Positions 8,339 through 16,883 of a stretch of 64,000 bases of DNA are shown here, piece after piece. The DNA lies in NCBI GenBank assembly GCA_035525375.1, contig DATLEI010000041.1, forward strand, positions 1 to 64,000. Reading direction: 5' to 3'. How positions within the stretch are numbered: position 1 is the stretch's first letter; each line of letters opens with the position of its first letter. A model generated the notes under the pieces. That model was given only the letters and a program-made list of their open reading frames with translations. It made no database searches and was not told the DNA's origin. The translations under genes and the position numbers were made by a program. Source of the DNA: JALZBN01 sp035525375 (GTDB lineage: Bacteria > Actinomycetota > Acidimicrobiia > Acidimicrobiales > AC-14).

Positions 8339-9630
8339 GCTTGGCCCAGGGCCTTGGCCAGGACGGCGTCGTCGGCCGGGTCGACGGTGCGGAGGTCGCA
8401 GATCGTCATGTGTTCGTGGACCCGGGCGATAACTGGCGGGTCGTGGGCTCGGAGCGCAGCGGCGTGGTCGCCGGGGACGGCTACGCCCACCGACGGCACC
8501 TCCTGGCCGGGTACTGATCCCCCGCCGGCAACCGCCACGGTGTCGACGACTGTGCCCGCGCCGAGCCCCGAAGCACGTGCCCGCAACGTCTCGACCGGCG
8601 TCGCCGCCATACGCCAAAAGGGAATGGCGTCGCCGTCGCGCCGGAGATAGGCCATGGCCGTCTCCTGGAGGGCGCCGAGTACGAGGCCCCCCGCGCGCAG
8701 GGCCCGGTTGAGAGGGTGTCGGCGGCACGCCTCGACGAGGTCGGCCCGCCCGGCGATGATGCCGGCCTGAGGGCCGCCCAGGAGCTTGTCGCCCGAGAAG
8801 GTGACGAGCGCAGCCCCTGCCTGGAGGGTCTGGCGAACCGCAGGCTCCTCGTTGAGCCACGCCGGGGGCCCGGCGCGCAGCCAGGGGGTCGCGGCGTCGA
8901 GGAGCCCAGATCCGAGATCGACGACGACCGGCGCGCCCAGGTCGGCCAGGGCGCCGATCTCGACAGTCTCGGTGAACCCGACGATGCGGTAGTTGGACTG
9001 GTGCACCTTCAGGATGAGGGCCACGACGGCGCCCGGGCCCGCGCCGGCCACGTCGGCCGCGCCGCCATCTGCCGTCATAGCCGCGGCGTAGTCCGCCACC
9101 CGAGTGCGGTTGGTTGCGCCCACCTCGACCAGGCGGCACCCCGACTGCTCCATCACCTCCGGCACCCGGAACCCGCCGCCGATCTCGACCAGCTCGCCCC
9201 GGGAGACGAGCACCTGGCGATCGCGCGCCAGCGCGGCCAGCACCAGCATCACCGCGGCGGCGTTGTTGTTCACCACCAGGGCGGCCTCCGCGCCGGCGGC
9301 GCGCGCCAGGAGTCGGGCGGCATGGTCGCTGCGCGAGCCGCGCCGTCCTGACGCCAGGTCGAACTCCAGGTTCATGTACCGGCCGCTGTCCGCCGACCCG
9401 GACGCGCCGAGCGGCGCCCGCCCCAGGTTGGTGTGCAGCAGCACGCCGGTGGCGTTGATCACCGGCCGCAGGAGTGCGGCGGCGACCGCCTCAGCCTGCG
9501 CTCTCGCCGAGGCCGGGTCACCGGCCCCAATAGCGGCGCGCGCCGCGTCGACCAGCAGGGGGTGGGGAAGCCCAGTGTCAGCCAACTCCCGAGCCAGGGC
9601 ATCGACCGACGGCGGGTTCGGCATCACCAA
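8329..9630 (-). CDS. selA: L-seryl-tRNA(Sec) selenium transferase SelA
   Basis: This 433-residue PLP enzyme converts seryl-tRNA(Sec) to selenocysteinyl-tRNA(Sec) with selenophosphate. Conserved blocks are VINATGVLLHTNLGRAPLG (about 57-75), the VVDLGSG motif near 236-242, and the PLP-binding Lys282 in TFSGDKLLGG. Three start codons stand in a row (TTG 9630, GTG 9627, ATG 9624) and no good ribosome site separates them. It sits directly upstream of selB. Together they indicate that the organism encodes selenoproteins; selD and selC must lie elsewhere. Confidence 0.93.
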   Translation of the reverse strand: MVMPNPPSVDALARELADTGLPHPLLVDAARAAIGAGDPASARAQAEAVAAALLRPVINATGVLLHTNLGRAPLGASGSADSGRYMNLEFDLASGRRGSRSDHAARLLARAAGAEAALVVNNNAAAVMLVLAALARDRQVLVSRGELVEIGGGFRVPEVMEQSGCRLVEVGATNRTRVADYAAAMTADGGAADVAGAGPGAVVALILKVHQSNYRIVGFTETVEIGALADLGAPVVVDLGSGLLDAATPWLRAGPPAWLNEEPAVRQTLQAGAALVTFSGDKLLGGPQAGIIAGRADLVEACRRHPLNRALRAGGLVLGALQETAMAYLRRDGDAIPFWRMAATPVETLRARASGLGAGTVVDTVAVAGGGSVPGQEVPSVGVAVPGDHAAALRAHDPPVIARVHEHMTICDLRTVDPADDAVLAKALGQACA

Positions 9631-9689
9631 CAGGTTACGACCCGGCGCGCCGGAAGGCTCGCGCCGGTGCGTGCCATGCTTGAGCGCAC

Positions 9690-11900
9690 ATGAAGCTCCC
9701 GCCTCGGTTGCCGCAGGCCGTCGCCGTTTTCGTCACCGTGACAATCGTGCTCCCGCTGGTGACGGCGGGCACCGCCTTGGGCGCCATCCTCTTCCTGCCC
9801 CTGCCGACCCCGCCGTTGCCTGACCCCAAGCCGGGCGTCGACAGCCGGGTGACGCACATCCTCGCCGCCAATGGCACCGAGATCGGCATCCTGCGCAAAT
9901 TCGAGACCAGCATTCCGGTCCAGCCCGGCGACATTCCCGAGGTGCTCAAGCAGGCGGTCATCTCAGAGGAAGACCGGCGCTTCTACTCCCACCGCGGGGT
10001 CGACATCAAGGCTGCCATCCGGGCCTTCTGGGCCGACCTGAGCGGGGGTGAGACTCTGCAGGGGGGCTCCACGATCACTCAGCAGTACGTCAAGAACGCC
10101 TACACGACCGGCGAGCGCACCCTGGCCCGCAAGCTCCGCGAGGCGCTCCTCGCCAGCAAGCTGGAACGGAAGCTGTCGAAGGACGAGATCCTCTATCGCT
10201 ACCTCGACAACATCTATCTCGGCGGCGGCGCCTACGGGGTTGGGGCCGCGGCGCAGTCGTACTTCAAGAAGCCGGTGAGCCAGCTCACCCTCTCGGAGTC
10301 GGCCATGCTGGCGGGCCTGATCTCGTCTCCGTCCACCGACGAGCCTCGCAGCAATCCCGTGCGCGCCGAGCAGAAACGCCAAGCTGTCCTCCGCAAGATG
10401 CTGGACCAGAACCGCATCAGTAACGCGCAGTACACAGAAGCGCTCGAGCAGCGGGTGTTCCTCGTCGGGTCCGGCACACCACCTGAGGGTCGGGCCACGC
10501 TGGTGCAGCCGCTGGAGCTGCAATCGGCAACCTATCCCTATTTCGTCGACGCCGTGCGCCGGTACCTCATCGCCCGTTTCGGCGACGATCTGGTCTACCG
10601 GGGTGGCCTGCGAGTGGAGACATCGCTCGATGTGAAGATGCAGGCGGAGGCCGAGGCGACCGTGCAGGACTCCCTCGAGGGCACCGACCCGCCGTTAGAG
10701 ATGGCGCTCGTCTCGACCGACCCGACGACAGGACTGGTCAAGGCGATCGTCGGAGGGCGGGACTTCGCGACATCGCAGGTCAACCTCGCCCTCGGCAACT
10801 GCCCGGTCACGGACAAGGCTCCGGCTCGCGACGTGCCGGTCTGCCTCTCGGGCGGAGGCACTGGACGCCAGCCGGGCTCCGCATTCAAGCCCTTCACCCT
10901 GGCTGCCGCCTTCGACAAAGGAATCGGCCCCGACGCGGTCTACTCGGGCCCGTCGTCGTACACCTTCCCTGGTTGCAGCGGCATTGGCTGCACGGTCCAC
11001 AACGTGGAGAGCGAGTCAGTGGGCTCGACCGACCTGCGGGGAGCGACGGTGCACTCGGTCAACACCATCTACGCCCAGCTGATCGGCAACGTCGGCGTCC
11101 AGCGCACCGCCGAGATGGCCCACCGCCTCGGTGTGACCATGATCGATCCCGAGGGCAGGCTGCCCAGTGGCGAGCCCTACGGCCCCAGCCTCACCCTCGG
11201 TGCCGCGGAGGTGTCGCCCTACGACATGGCTGCCGCCTTCGGCGTCTTCGCGAATCACGGTGTCCAGTTCCCGGCCACACCGGTGGCCAAGGTTTTCGAC
11301 GCCGACGGCAAGCTGGTCGAGGACAACACCAAGCGCAAGGGCAAGCTCGTGATCGGTCCCGAGATCGCCGACAACGTCACCGACGTGCTCAAGGGCGTCA
11401 TCTCCGGTGGTACGGGACGGGCAGCTGACATCGGGCGCCCCGACGCCGAGGCCGGCAAGACGGGGACGGCCGAGAACTTCGGTGATGCCTGGTTCGTCGG
11501 ATTCACCCCCGTGCTCTCAACCGCAGTCTGGATGGGTTACGCCGACGCTCCCCGACCGATGAACGGAATCAAGGGCGTGGGCAACGTCTACGGCGGAACC
11601 ATCCCGGCAAAGACCTGGCACAACTTCATGGCCGAGGCCCTCGAGGGTGTCGATTATCCCGACTTCCCCGCGCCGGCGCCGATTGCTACTGCCGACGTCT
11701 TCGCGCCGGGGAATCGCCGGACTCCCGTGAGCACGCCACCGGGCGGCCCCTTCGTCGTCCTCGGCCCTCCGCTCGCGCCTCCGATCGCGCCTCCGATCAC
11801 GACACCGCAGCCGGTGGTGACCCTTCCGGGAGCGCCCCCCGGGCAGACGTCGACCACGACATCGACCACCTCACTGTTCAACCTCTTCCCGCCGAACTGA
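9690..11900 (+). CDS. Class A penicillin-binding protein (PonA-like)
   Basis: This 736-residue bifunctional peptidoglycan synthase starts with one N-terminal membrane anchor (about 10-36). The GT51 glycosyltransferase domain carries EEDRRFYSHRG (catalytic Glu near 94) and GGSTITQQ. The transpeptidase domain has SAFK near 397, SVN near 455 and KTGT near 589. The last 60 residues are Pro/Thr-rich and disordered. There are no PASTA repeats. Its position beside whiB and the ArsA-like pair resembles ponA2 in mycobacteria. Confidence 0.93.
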   Translation: MKLPPRLPQAVAVFVTVTIVLPLVTAGTALGAILFLPLPTPPLPDPKPGVDSRVTHILAANGTEIGILRKFETSIPVQPGDIPEVLKQAVISEEDRRFYSHRGVDIKAAIRAFWADLSGGETLQGGSTITQQYVKNAYTTGERTLARKLREALLASKLERKLSKDEILYRYLDNIYLGGGAYGVGAAAQSYFKKPVSQLTLSESAMLAGLISSPSTDEPRSNPVRAEQKRQAVLRKMLDQNRISNAQYTEALEQRVFLVGSGTPPEGRATLVQPLELQSATYPYFVDAVRRYLIARFGDDLVYRGGLRVETSLDVKMQAEAEATVQDSLEGTDPPLEMALVSTDPTTGLVKAIVGGRDFATSQVNLALGNCPVTDKAPARDVPVCLSGGGTGRQPGSAFKPFTLAAAFDKGIGPDAVYSGPSSYTFPGCSGIGCTVHNVESESVGSTDLRGATVHSVNTIYAQLIGNVGVQRTAEMAHRLGVTMIDPEGRLPSGEPYGPSLTLGAAEVSPYDMAAAFGVFANHGVQFPATPVAKVFDADGKLVEDNTKRKGKLVIGPEIADNVTDVLKGVISGGTGRAADIGRPDAEAGKTGTAENFGDAWFVGFTPVLSTAVWMGYADAPRPMNGIKGVGNVYGGTIPAKTWHNFMAEALEGVDYPDFPAPAPIATADVFAPGNRRTPVSTPPGGPFVVLGPPLAPPIAPPITTPQPVVTLPGAPPGQTSTTTSTTSLFNLFPPN

Positions 11901-11905
11901 ACCCC

Positions 11906-11924
11906 GGGGGCGGAGCCTGCCCCC
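11906..11924. terminator. Hairpin between convergent genes
   Basis: GGGGGC and GCCCCC arms enclose a 7-nt loop just after the PBP stop codon and before the convergent protease-like gene. There is no T tract. Position between two converging genes makes a shared terminator likely. Confidence 0.5.
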
Positions 11925-11946
11925 TTCCCGCTGCACCGAAGGGTCG

Positions 11947-12804
11947 TCAGCCCTCAGTTGTCGAGGGTGCGTCAGGCGTGCCGGCCTGCGGCGGGTTCGT
12001 GCCGGCGCAATGGATCAAGGTGGCGCAGAGCTCGCGAATCGGCACTGAGAAGAATGTCGAGTCGGTTGGATCCCCGCCTCCGGTAAATGCAGCAGACGAC
12101 ATGGCGATCACCTCACCCTTTATGTTCACGATCGGTCCACCCCGCCGGGCGTCATCGATGAAGATGTTGTGCTCGAGGACGCTGGAGGTAGTGCGGGTCA
12201 GGACCCCGGGTGTGACCCGGTTGTCGGGATCGCTAGAGACGGCGAAGATGCGATCACCGGCTTTCGCCGCGTTGTTGTTCGCTGCCCATTCGAGGCTCTC
12301 GGCCCGAGGTCGGTTTACCGCGAGAAGTGCCAGGTCGTGCTCCTCGTCCCAGGTCCACAAGATCGCAGGTCCGTTGAAGGTTCCGTTCTGAGCCGTGATC
12401 TCCGGCGCGGGATTCCGGGTCGCGGCTTCGACGGCCGCGAGGGAGGTGATCAAGAACGTTTGCCGTCCCGATACGCCCACGACGAAAGCCGACGCCTGCG
12501 ACGGCCGGCCCGACTGGTCGAGCGTGCTCAACGCCCAGGCGAACGGCGAGATCTTCGTGTCGATGGATTCCATGCTGAGGTCAGGCTTGGTTGTCGTCGT
12601 CTCGATCTCGGGCACCGTCTCAGTGGGCAGCGCATTCGACGAGGGCGACGACCCGGCGCGCCGGACCTCGGCCGACTCGCTACCGGTCCAGATGGTGGCG
12701 CCCACCAGGCCTACGACGACGGCTATGACGCCCCCGGAGAGGATGATCGTGAGGGGACTCGAGAGCGCAAAATGCCGTCGCCAGAAACTGTCGACGCTCG
12801 GCAT
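11947..12804 (-). CDS. Membrane-anchored trypsin-fold protein, catalytic triad lost
   Basis: This 285-residue protein has a cytoplasmic N-terminus, one membrane segment (about 17-40), a Thr/Pro/Ser-rich linker and a DegP/trypsin-like domain. Family landmarks can be aligned: SAFVVGV...FLITSLAAV where an active enzyme reads LVTNAHVV, EEHDLALLAV with the Asp kept, and DDARRGGPIVN where GNSGGP is expected. The His and Ser are therefore both missing, pointing to a non-catalytic extracellular binding or scaffold role. It converges on the PBP gene and diverges from fxsA. Confidence 0.7.
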   Translation of the reverse strand: MPSVDSFWRRHFALSSPLTIILSGGVIAVVVGLVGATIWTGSESAEVRRAGSSPSSNALPTETVPEIETTTTKPDLSMESIDTKISPFAWALSTLDQSGRPSQASAFVVGVSGRQTFLITSLAAVEAATRNPAPEITAQNGTFNGPAILWTWDEEHDLALLAVNRPRAESLEWAANNNAAKAGDRIFAVSSDPDNRVTPGVLTRTTSSVLEHNIFIDDARRGGPIVNIKGEVIAMSSAAFTGGGDPTDSTFFSVPIRELCATLIHCAGTNPPQAGTPDAPSTTEG

Positions 12805-12838
12805 CCATTAGAGGCTACCTGGGCATACCCTGGACATC

Positions 12839-13213
12839 GTGTTCGCGTTGCTCGTCGTCGCCTTCATCGTCGTGCCCATCGTGGAGCTCGCCCTCATCAT
12901 CTGGGTGGGCAGCCACATCGGCGCGCTCTACACGATCGTCTTGCTCTTGGCGGTGAGCGTCGGCGGTGCGTGGCTGGTGAAGCGCGAGGGCCTCGGCGTC
13001 GTGCGACGATTTCGAGCCCAGCTCGACCAAGGAAAGATCCCCGGCAAGGAGATAGCCGATGGCGTCCTCATCGTCATCGCCGGCGCGCTCCTGCTGACCC
13101 CCGGCTTCATCAGCGACGTCCTCGGCGTCCTCCTCCTTTTGCCGCCCGTACGCGCCGCTGTGCGCGCCGTGGCTCTGAAGAAGGTCGCAGTAAAGACCTG
13201 GCGCCGGGTCTAG
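12839..13213 (+). CDS. fxsA: FxsA-family membrane protein
   Basis: This 124-residue protein has N-terminal membrane segments (about 2-19 and 25-43) and a third at about 78-100 with the family signature GALLLTPGFISDVLG. FxsA was first seen as a modifier of phage F exclusion by PifA in E. coli; its cellular role elsewhere is unknown. The start is GTG. The stop overlaps the convergent mrp gene by 4 bp. Confidence 0.85.
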   Translation: MFALLVVAFIVVPIVELALIIWVGSHIGALYTIVLLLAVSVGGAWLVKREGLGVVRRFRAQLDQGKIPGKEIADGVLIVIAGALLLTPGFISDVLGVLLLLPPVRAAVRAVALKKVAVKTWRRV

Positions 13214-14370
13214 GTCGGGAAGGCGGACTCGACCGCCGCCAGGACGCGCGCCGTGCAGCCGCCCATGTCGATCGGCGGCAGCAACTCTCCGGAAATCCGG
13301 GCCGCCACCGACGCGAACACCGCCCCCGCGCCGCTGTCAGGCGCGGCCACCGACAACGGCGCGCCGGCATCGTTGGCCGCAGAAACGGCTGGCTCCAAGG
13401 GCACCTGGCCGACCAACGGCACTCCCAGGTCGGTGGCCAGGGTCAGCCCGCCTCCGGAACCAAATAGGGGGTAGGCCTCGCCGTGATCGCAGGTGAAGGT
13501 GCTCATGTTCTCGATGACGCCGAGCACTTTCAGGTACGAACGGCGCGCCATGTCAGCGACCCGTGAGGCCACCTTCTGGGCGGCCAGAGCTGGGGTGGTG
13601 ACAATCAACATCTCGGCGCGCGGCAGTATCCGCCCGAGTGCCATTTGCACGTCGCCCGTGCCAGGGGGCATGTCGATCACGAGGTAGTCCATGTCGCCCC
13701 AAGCGACCTTCTGAAGGAACTCCTGGAAGGCCTTGGCCAGCAACAACCCTCGCCACATGATCGCCATGTCTTCGTCATCGACGAGGAACCCCATGCTGAC
13801 GACCTTGATCCGGCCCGTACCGACAACGACCTCGTGGGGACTGATCCGGCCCTCGGCGTCGGCGCCGAGGCGCCCCTGGATCCCCAGCATCCGGGGAACG
13901 CTGAATCCCCATATGTCAGCGTCGAGCACACCGACGGTGAAGCCCTGGACGGCGAGCGCCGAAGCCAAGTTCACGGTGACGCTGCTCTTGCCGACCCCAC
14001 CCTTGCCGCTGGCCACCGCCAGCACTCGGGTAGTGAGCGGCACCTCAGTTTCCGGCGCGTTGTCGGCCGCCTTGCGCCGGGCTCGCTGCATCACCTCTGA
14101 CCGCTGTTGCTGGGTCATCTCGCCGAACTTGACCGCCACTGCGGTTACGCCCGGCAGCCCGCGGACCTTCGACTCCACGTCCTCGCGGATCTGCACCCGC
14201 AGCGGGCACCCCGAGATCGTCAGGGCGACGGTCACCAACACCACGCCGTCGTCGGCCACCTCCACCCCGTTCACCATCCCGAGGTCGACGATGTCGGATC
14301 CAAGTTCGGGATCGACAACACCCCGCAGCACCGCCATGACGTCGGCTTCGGACGGAGTGTGGTTGGCCAT
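13210..14370 (-). CDS. mrp: Mrp/ApbC-type Fe-S cluster carrier ATPase
   Basis: This 386-residue protein has an N-terminal MIP18/DUF59 domain (about 8-85, with SGCPLRVQIREDV) and a NBP35/Mrp P-loop domain starting at about 120 with SGKGGVGKSS, then DADIWGFS and IDMPPGTGDVQ. Only one cysteine (MSTFTCDHGE) stands where many homologues have CxxC. It is expected to carry Fe-S clusters to apoproteins. The ATG at 14370 gives MANHTPSEADV; longer starts run into the divergent regulator. It faces a SufR-like gene across a 31-bp gap filled by a palindrome. Confidence 0.92.
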   Translation of the reverse strand: MANHTPSEADVMAVLRGVVDPELGSDIVDLGMVNGVEVADDGVVLVTVALTISGCPLRVQIREDVESKVRGLPGVTAVAVKFGEMTQQQRSEVMQRARRKAADNAPETEVPLTTRVLAVASGKGGVGKSSVTVNLASALAVQGFTVGVLDADIWGFSVPRMLGIQGRLGADAEGRISPHEVVVGTGRIKVVSMGFLVDDEDMAIMWRGLLLAKAFQEFLQKVAWGDMDYLVIDMPPGTGDVQMALGRILPRAEMLIVTTPALAAQKVASRVADMARRSYLKVLGVIENMSTFTCDHGEAYPLFGSGGGLTLATDLGVPLVGQVPLEPAVSAANDAGAPLSVAAPDSGAGAVFASVAARISGELLPPIDMGGCTARVLAAVESAFPT

Positions 14371-14380
14371 CGCGTGGATT

Positions 14381-14400
14381 TTACCGGTGCTGGCCGGTAA
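14381..14400. promoter_or_regulatory. Perfect palindrome, candidate operator
   Basis: TTACCGG-N6-CCGGTAA fills the 31-bp gap between the mrp start (14370, minus) and the SufR-like start (14402, plus). Both promoters must overlap it, so a dimeric regulator bound here could control both genes. The adjacent SufR-like protein is the obvious candidate. Confidence 0.65.
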
Positions 14401-14401
14401 T

Positions 14402-15109
14402 ATGCGAAGCGTGTCCAGCGCAGAACCGTCCTCGGCGCGATTGGCAGTCCTCAAAGCGCTCGGCGACAACACCCGGTACGCGATCTACCTGGAGCTGGCG
14501 CGGGCCCAGTCGCCTCGTTCGACGGCCGACATCTCCGAGGTCCTCGGCCTGCACCCCAACACGGTGCGCCCCCACCTCGAGCGCATGCGCGATGTGGGGC
14601 TTCTCCAGCTGGAGGTCGAGGGAAAGGGCTCGGTCGGCCGTCCTCAGCACCGCTATACGCTTGCGACAGGCGCGCCGGCGCTAGGGCTCGAACCGCCCGC
14701 CTATCCCGTGCTGTCCAAGATGTTGGTGCAGTTGGCAGCCATCACTGCGGCTCTGCCCGACGAGTCCGCCGCCGCCGGCGCGGCCCAGGGGCGGGCCATG
14801 GCCGCCAAACACCCTCCTGCCCGTGGCGCGAACGCCGACCAGGCCTGCGCCAAAGCGCTGACGGCAGCCCTCGATGAGTTGGGATTCGATCCGGCGATTG
14901 GTGACGACGGCAACGCAATCAGGATTGCCTTCACCCATTGTCCCTACCGGGAGCTGGCGGAGGCATTTCCCGAGGTCGTCTGCCACCTGCACAGAGGAAT
15001 GATCGAAGGTTTTGTGGAAGAGATTGGTGGCGCAGGTGTTGAACGGTTCGGCACCCTCGCTGACCGTGACCCGTGCCAGGTTGAGCTATCCGTCGGGGTA
15101 AGCTCGTAA
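14402..15109 (+). CDS. SufR-like ArsR-type Fe-S regulator
   Basis: This 235-residue regulator has an N-terminal winged helix (about 12-85; STADISEVLGLHPNTVRPHL) and a C-terminal domain with HCPYRELAEAFPEVVCHLH, matching the cysteine-containing effector domain of SufR-type repressors of Fe-S assembly genes. The ATG at 14402 or GTG at 14411 could start translation. It is followed 29 bp later by an A-type Fe-S carrier gene and diverges from mrp, so the context is entirely Fe-S biogenesis. Cluster binding is inferred from the cysteines. Confidence 0.82.
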   Translation: MRSVSSAEPSSARLAVLKALGDNTRYAIYLELARAQSPRSTADISEVLGLHPNTVRPHLERMRDVGLLQLEVEGKGSVGRPQHRYTLATGAPALGLEPPAYPVLSKMLVQLAAITAALPDESAAAGAAQGRAMAAKHPPARGANADQACAKALTAALDELGFDPAIGDDGNAIRIAFTHCPYRELAEAFPEVVCHLHRGMIEGFVEEIGGAGVERFGTLADRDPCQVELSVGVSS

Positions 15110-15138
15110 ATGAAGACAGATCTCAGGAGGAACCAAGA

Positions 15139-15489
15139 ATGAGCGACGTGAAGACCGAGTCGGGCGCAATGATCGACGTAACCGAGTCGGCATCGCTCAA
15201 GGTGAAGGAGCTCATCCAGGCGGAGGGCAACGACCAACTCGCGCTGCGGGTCGCCGTCCGACCCGGCGGGTGTTCGGGCTACAGCTATGAGATGTTCTTC
15301 GACAGTGAGATTGCTGCCGACGACAACCTCACCGAGGTAGCCGGCATCAAGGTGGTCATCGACCCCGAGAGCGCCCCTCACCTGAAGGGTGCATCGCTCG
15401 ATTACAAAGACGGGCTCCAGGGCGCGGGCTTCGCCATCAACAACCCCAATGCCACTCGGAGTTGTGGCTGCGGCCAGTCCTTCAGCTAA
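15139..15489 (+). CDS. A-type Fe-S carrier (HesB/IscA/ErpA)
   Basis: This 116-residue protein has the three family cysteines: one in RPGGCSGYSYEM and two in SCGCGQS at the C-terminus. A-type carriers hold [2Fe-2S] or [4Fe-4S] clusters and pass them to targets. AGGAGG lies 7 nt before the ATG. It probably forms a two-gene operon with the upstream SufR-like regulator. Confidence 0.93.
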   Translation: MSDVKTESGAMIDVTESASLKVKELIQAEGNDQLALRVAVRPGGCSGYSYEMFFDSEIAADDNLTEVAGIKVVIDPESAPHLKGASLDYKDGLQGAGFAINNPNATRSCGCGQSFS

Positions 15490-15518
15490 AACCGCCGCTG
15501 GGCGGGTAAGGCATGTAG

Positions 15519-16565
15519 GTGCGGCTACGCCGGTCTGACTGTTCAGCACCCGGAATCCGCCGGCGGCGCGCCGGCCGGGGCTTCACCTACGTCGACTCCT
15601 GCGGCCAGCGGGTCACCGATGCCGAGGTTGTAGAGCGCATTCGGGCCTTGGTCATTCCTCCGGCGTGGACCGACGTATGGATTTGTATCGATCCCAGAGG
15701 CCACATCCAGGCCACTGGCATCGACGATCGAGGCCGTAAGCAGTACCGCTACCACGATTACTGGCGGCAGCGGCGGGATCGGGAGAAGTTCGACCATATG
15801 CTCGAGTTCGCCCGGGCCCTGCCTGCGCTCCGTGAGCGGGTCGCAGCCGATCTCTCTCTTCCCGACCTGCCCCGAGCACGGGTGCTCGCCTGTGCCGTCC
15901 GGCTGCTCGATCATGGTCTCTTCCGGATCGGCAGCGAGGGCTACGCCGAGGAGAACCAAACCTTCGGCCTGGCGACGATCGAGAAACGCCACGTCCGGGT
16001 GCTCGCGGGCGGCCGTATCGAGTTCGACTACGACGCCAAAAGCGGCAAGCACCGGACGCACCGCATCGTGGATACCGAGGCCTCTGCGGTGATCGAGGCG
16101 CTGAAGCGTCGGCGCGGTGGAAAGTCCGAGCTCCTCGCGTGGCGTCGTGGCCGAGTGTGGGTCGATGTGCGCTCGGTCGACATCAACGCCTACATCAAGG
16201 AAGTCACCGGAGGGGACTACACGGCCAAGGACTTCCGCACGTGGGGAGCGACGGTCATCGCCGCAATGGCCCTTAGCGTCTCAACGGCAGCGACTACACC
16301 GAATGGCCGCAAGCGCGCCATTATTCGGGCGGTGAAGGAGGTGGCGTACTACCTAGGGAACACGCCCGCCGTGTCCCGGTCGTCGTACATCGACCCCCGA
16401 GTTATCGACCGCTACTCCGCAGGCGAAACGGTCGCGGCAGAACTCGAACGACTCGGCTATGTGCCCGATCCGGACGAGTCCGACTCCGGTCTGATCATGC
16501 ACGGGCCGATTGAGGCTGCCCTCCTAGAACTGCTCGACGCGGCGCCAATGCCACGCGCCGCGTGA
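15519..16565 (+). CDS. Type IB DNA topoisomerase
   Basis: This 348-residue enzyme belongs to the small poxvirus/bacterial TopIB group. The N-terminal domain contains VIPPAWTDVWICIDPRGHIQ; the catalytic domain contains AVRLLDHGLFRIGSEGY, KSGKHRTHRIVD and the C-terminal catalytic Tyr in SRSSYIDPRV. It relaxes supercoils through a 3'-phosphotyrosine intermediate. The start is GTG 15519; the first 20 residues are Arg-rich and may not be translated. It is 30 bp downstream of the Fe-S carrier gene but is functionally unrelated. Confidence 0.9.
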   Translation: MRLRRSDCSAPGIRRRRAGRGFTYVDSCGQRVTDAEVVERIRALVIPPAWTDVWICIDPRGHIQATGIDDRGRKQYRYHDYWRQRRDREKFDHMLEFARALPALRERVAADLSLPDLPRARVLACAVRLLDHGLFRIGSEGYAEENQTFGLATIEKRHVRVLAGGRIEFDYDAKSGKHRTHRIVDTEASAVIEALKRRRGGKSELLAWRRGRVWVDVRSVDINAYIKEVTGGDYTAKDFRTWGATVIAAMALSVSTAATTPNGRKRAIIRAVKEVAYYLGNTPAVSRSSYIDPRVIDRYSAGETVAAELERLGYVPDPDESDSGLIMHGPIEAALLELLDAAPMPRAA

Positions 16566-16569
16566 GAGT

Positions 16570-16833
16570 TCAGAAGCCCGGCGAACTCTCGGACGTCACT
16601 TCGGCAGCACTCGGCGCGGCCACCTCGGCATCGTCCGTTTCCCCCCGCGCGCCGTCGGCGCTTGCCACTTCGGCACTCGTCGCCATCTCTGCCTGCAGTG
16701 CGTCGATCTGGCGTTCCAGTTCCTTGATGTCCTCGGTGCGGCCCTGCACCTCGGCGCGCTGCTTCTGCTCTACCAGCTCGACAATTTGCAGCTCGAGTCC
16801 CACCACATGGTCTTCAAGGCGCGGATTCGTCAT
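16570..16833 (-). CDS. Small coiled-coil protein
   Basis: This 87-residue protein has one long predicted coiled coil (about 5-52, with HVVGLELQIVELVEQKQRAE and a heptad-like pattern) and an acidic Ala/Ser tail. No family is recognised. The stop is 5 bp from the convergent topoisomerase end. Its codon use fits the genome, so I consider it real. Confidence 0.65.
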   Translation of the reverse strand: MTNPRLEDHVVGLELQIVELVEQKQRAEVQGRTEDIKELERQIDALQAEMATSAEVASADGARGETDDAEVAAPSAAEVTSESSPGF

Positions 16834-16883
16834 CCACTGATTCTTCCCCGTCGGCGCCCATGTAATGCATTCAAGCGCGAATT

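Noticed and set aside
6608..9139. 843-codon frame starting inside selA
   Set aside because: The first 267 codons are Arg/Gly/Pro-rich antisense-like shadow of selA; SelB homology starts at TTG 8338.
13733..14401. Upstream part of the frame leading into the SufR-like gene
   Set aside because: Thr/Ser/Pro-rich antisense shadow of mrp; the regulator begins at 14402 where the winged-helix region starts.
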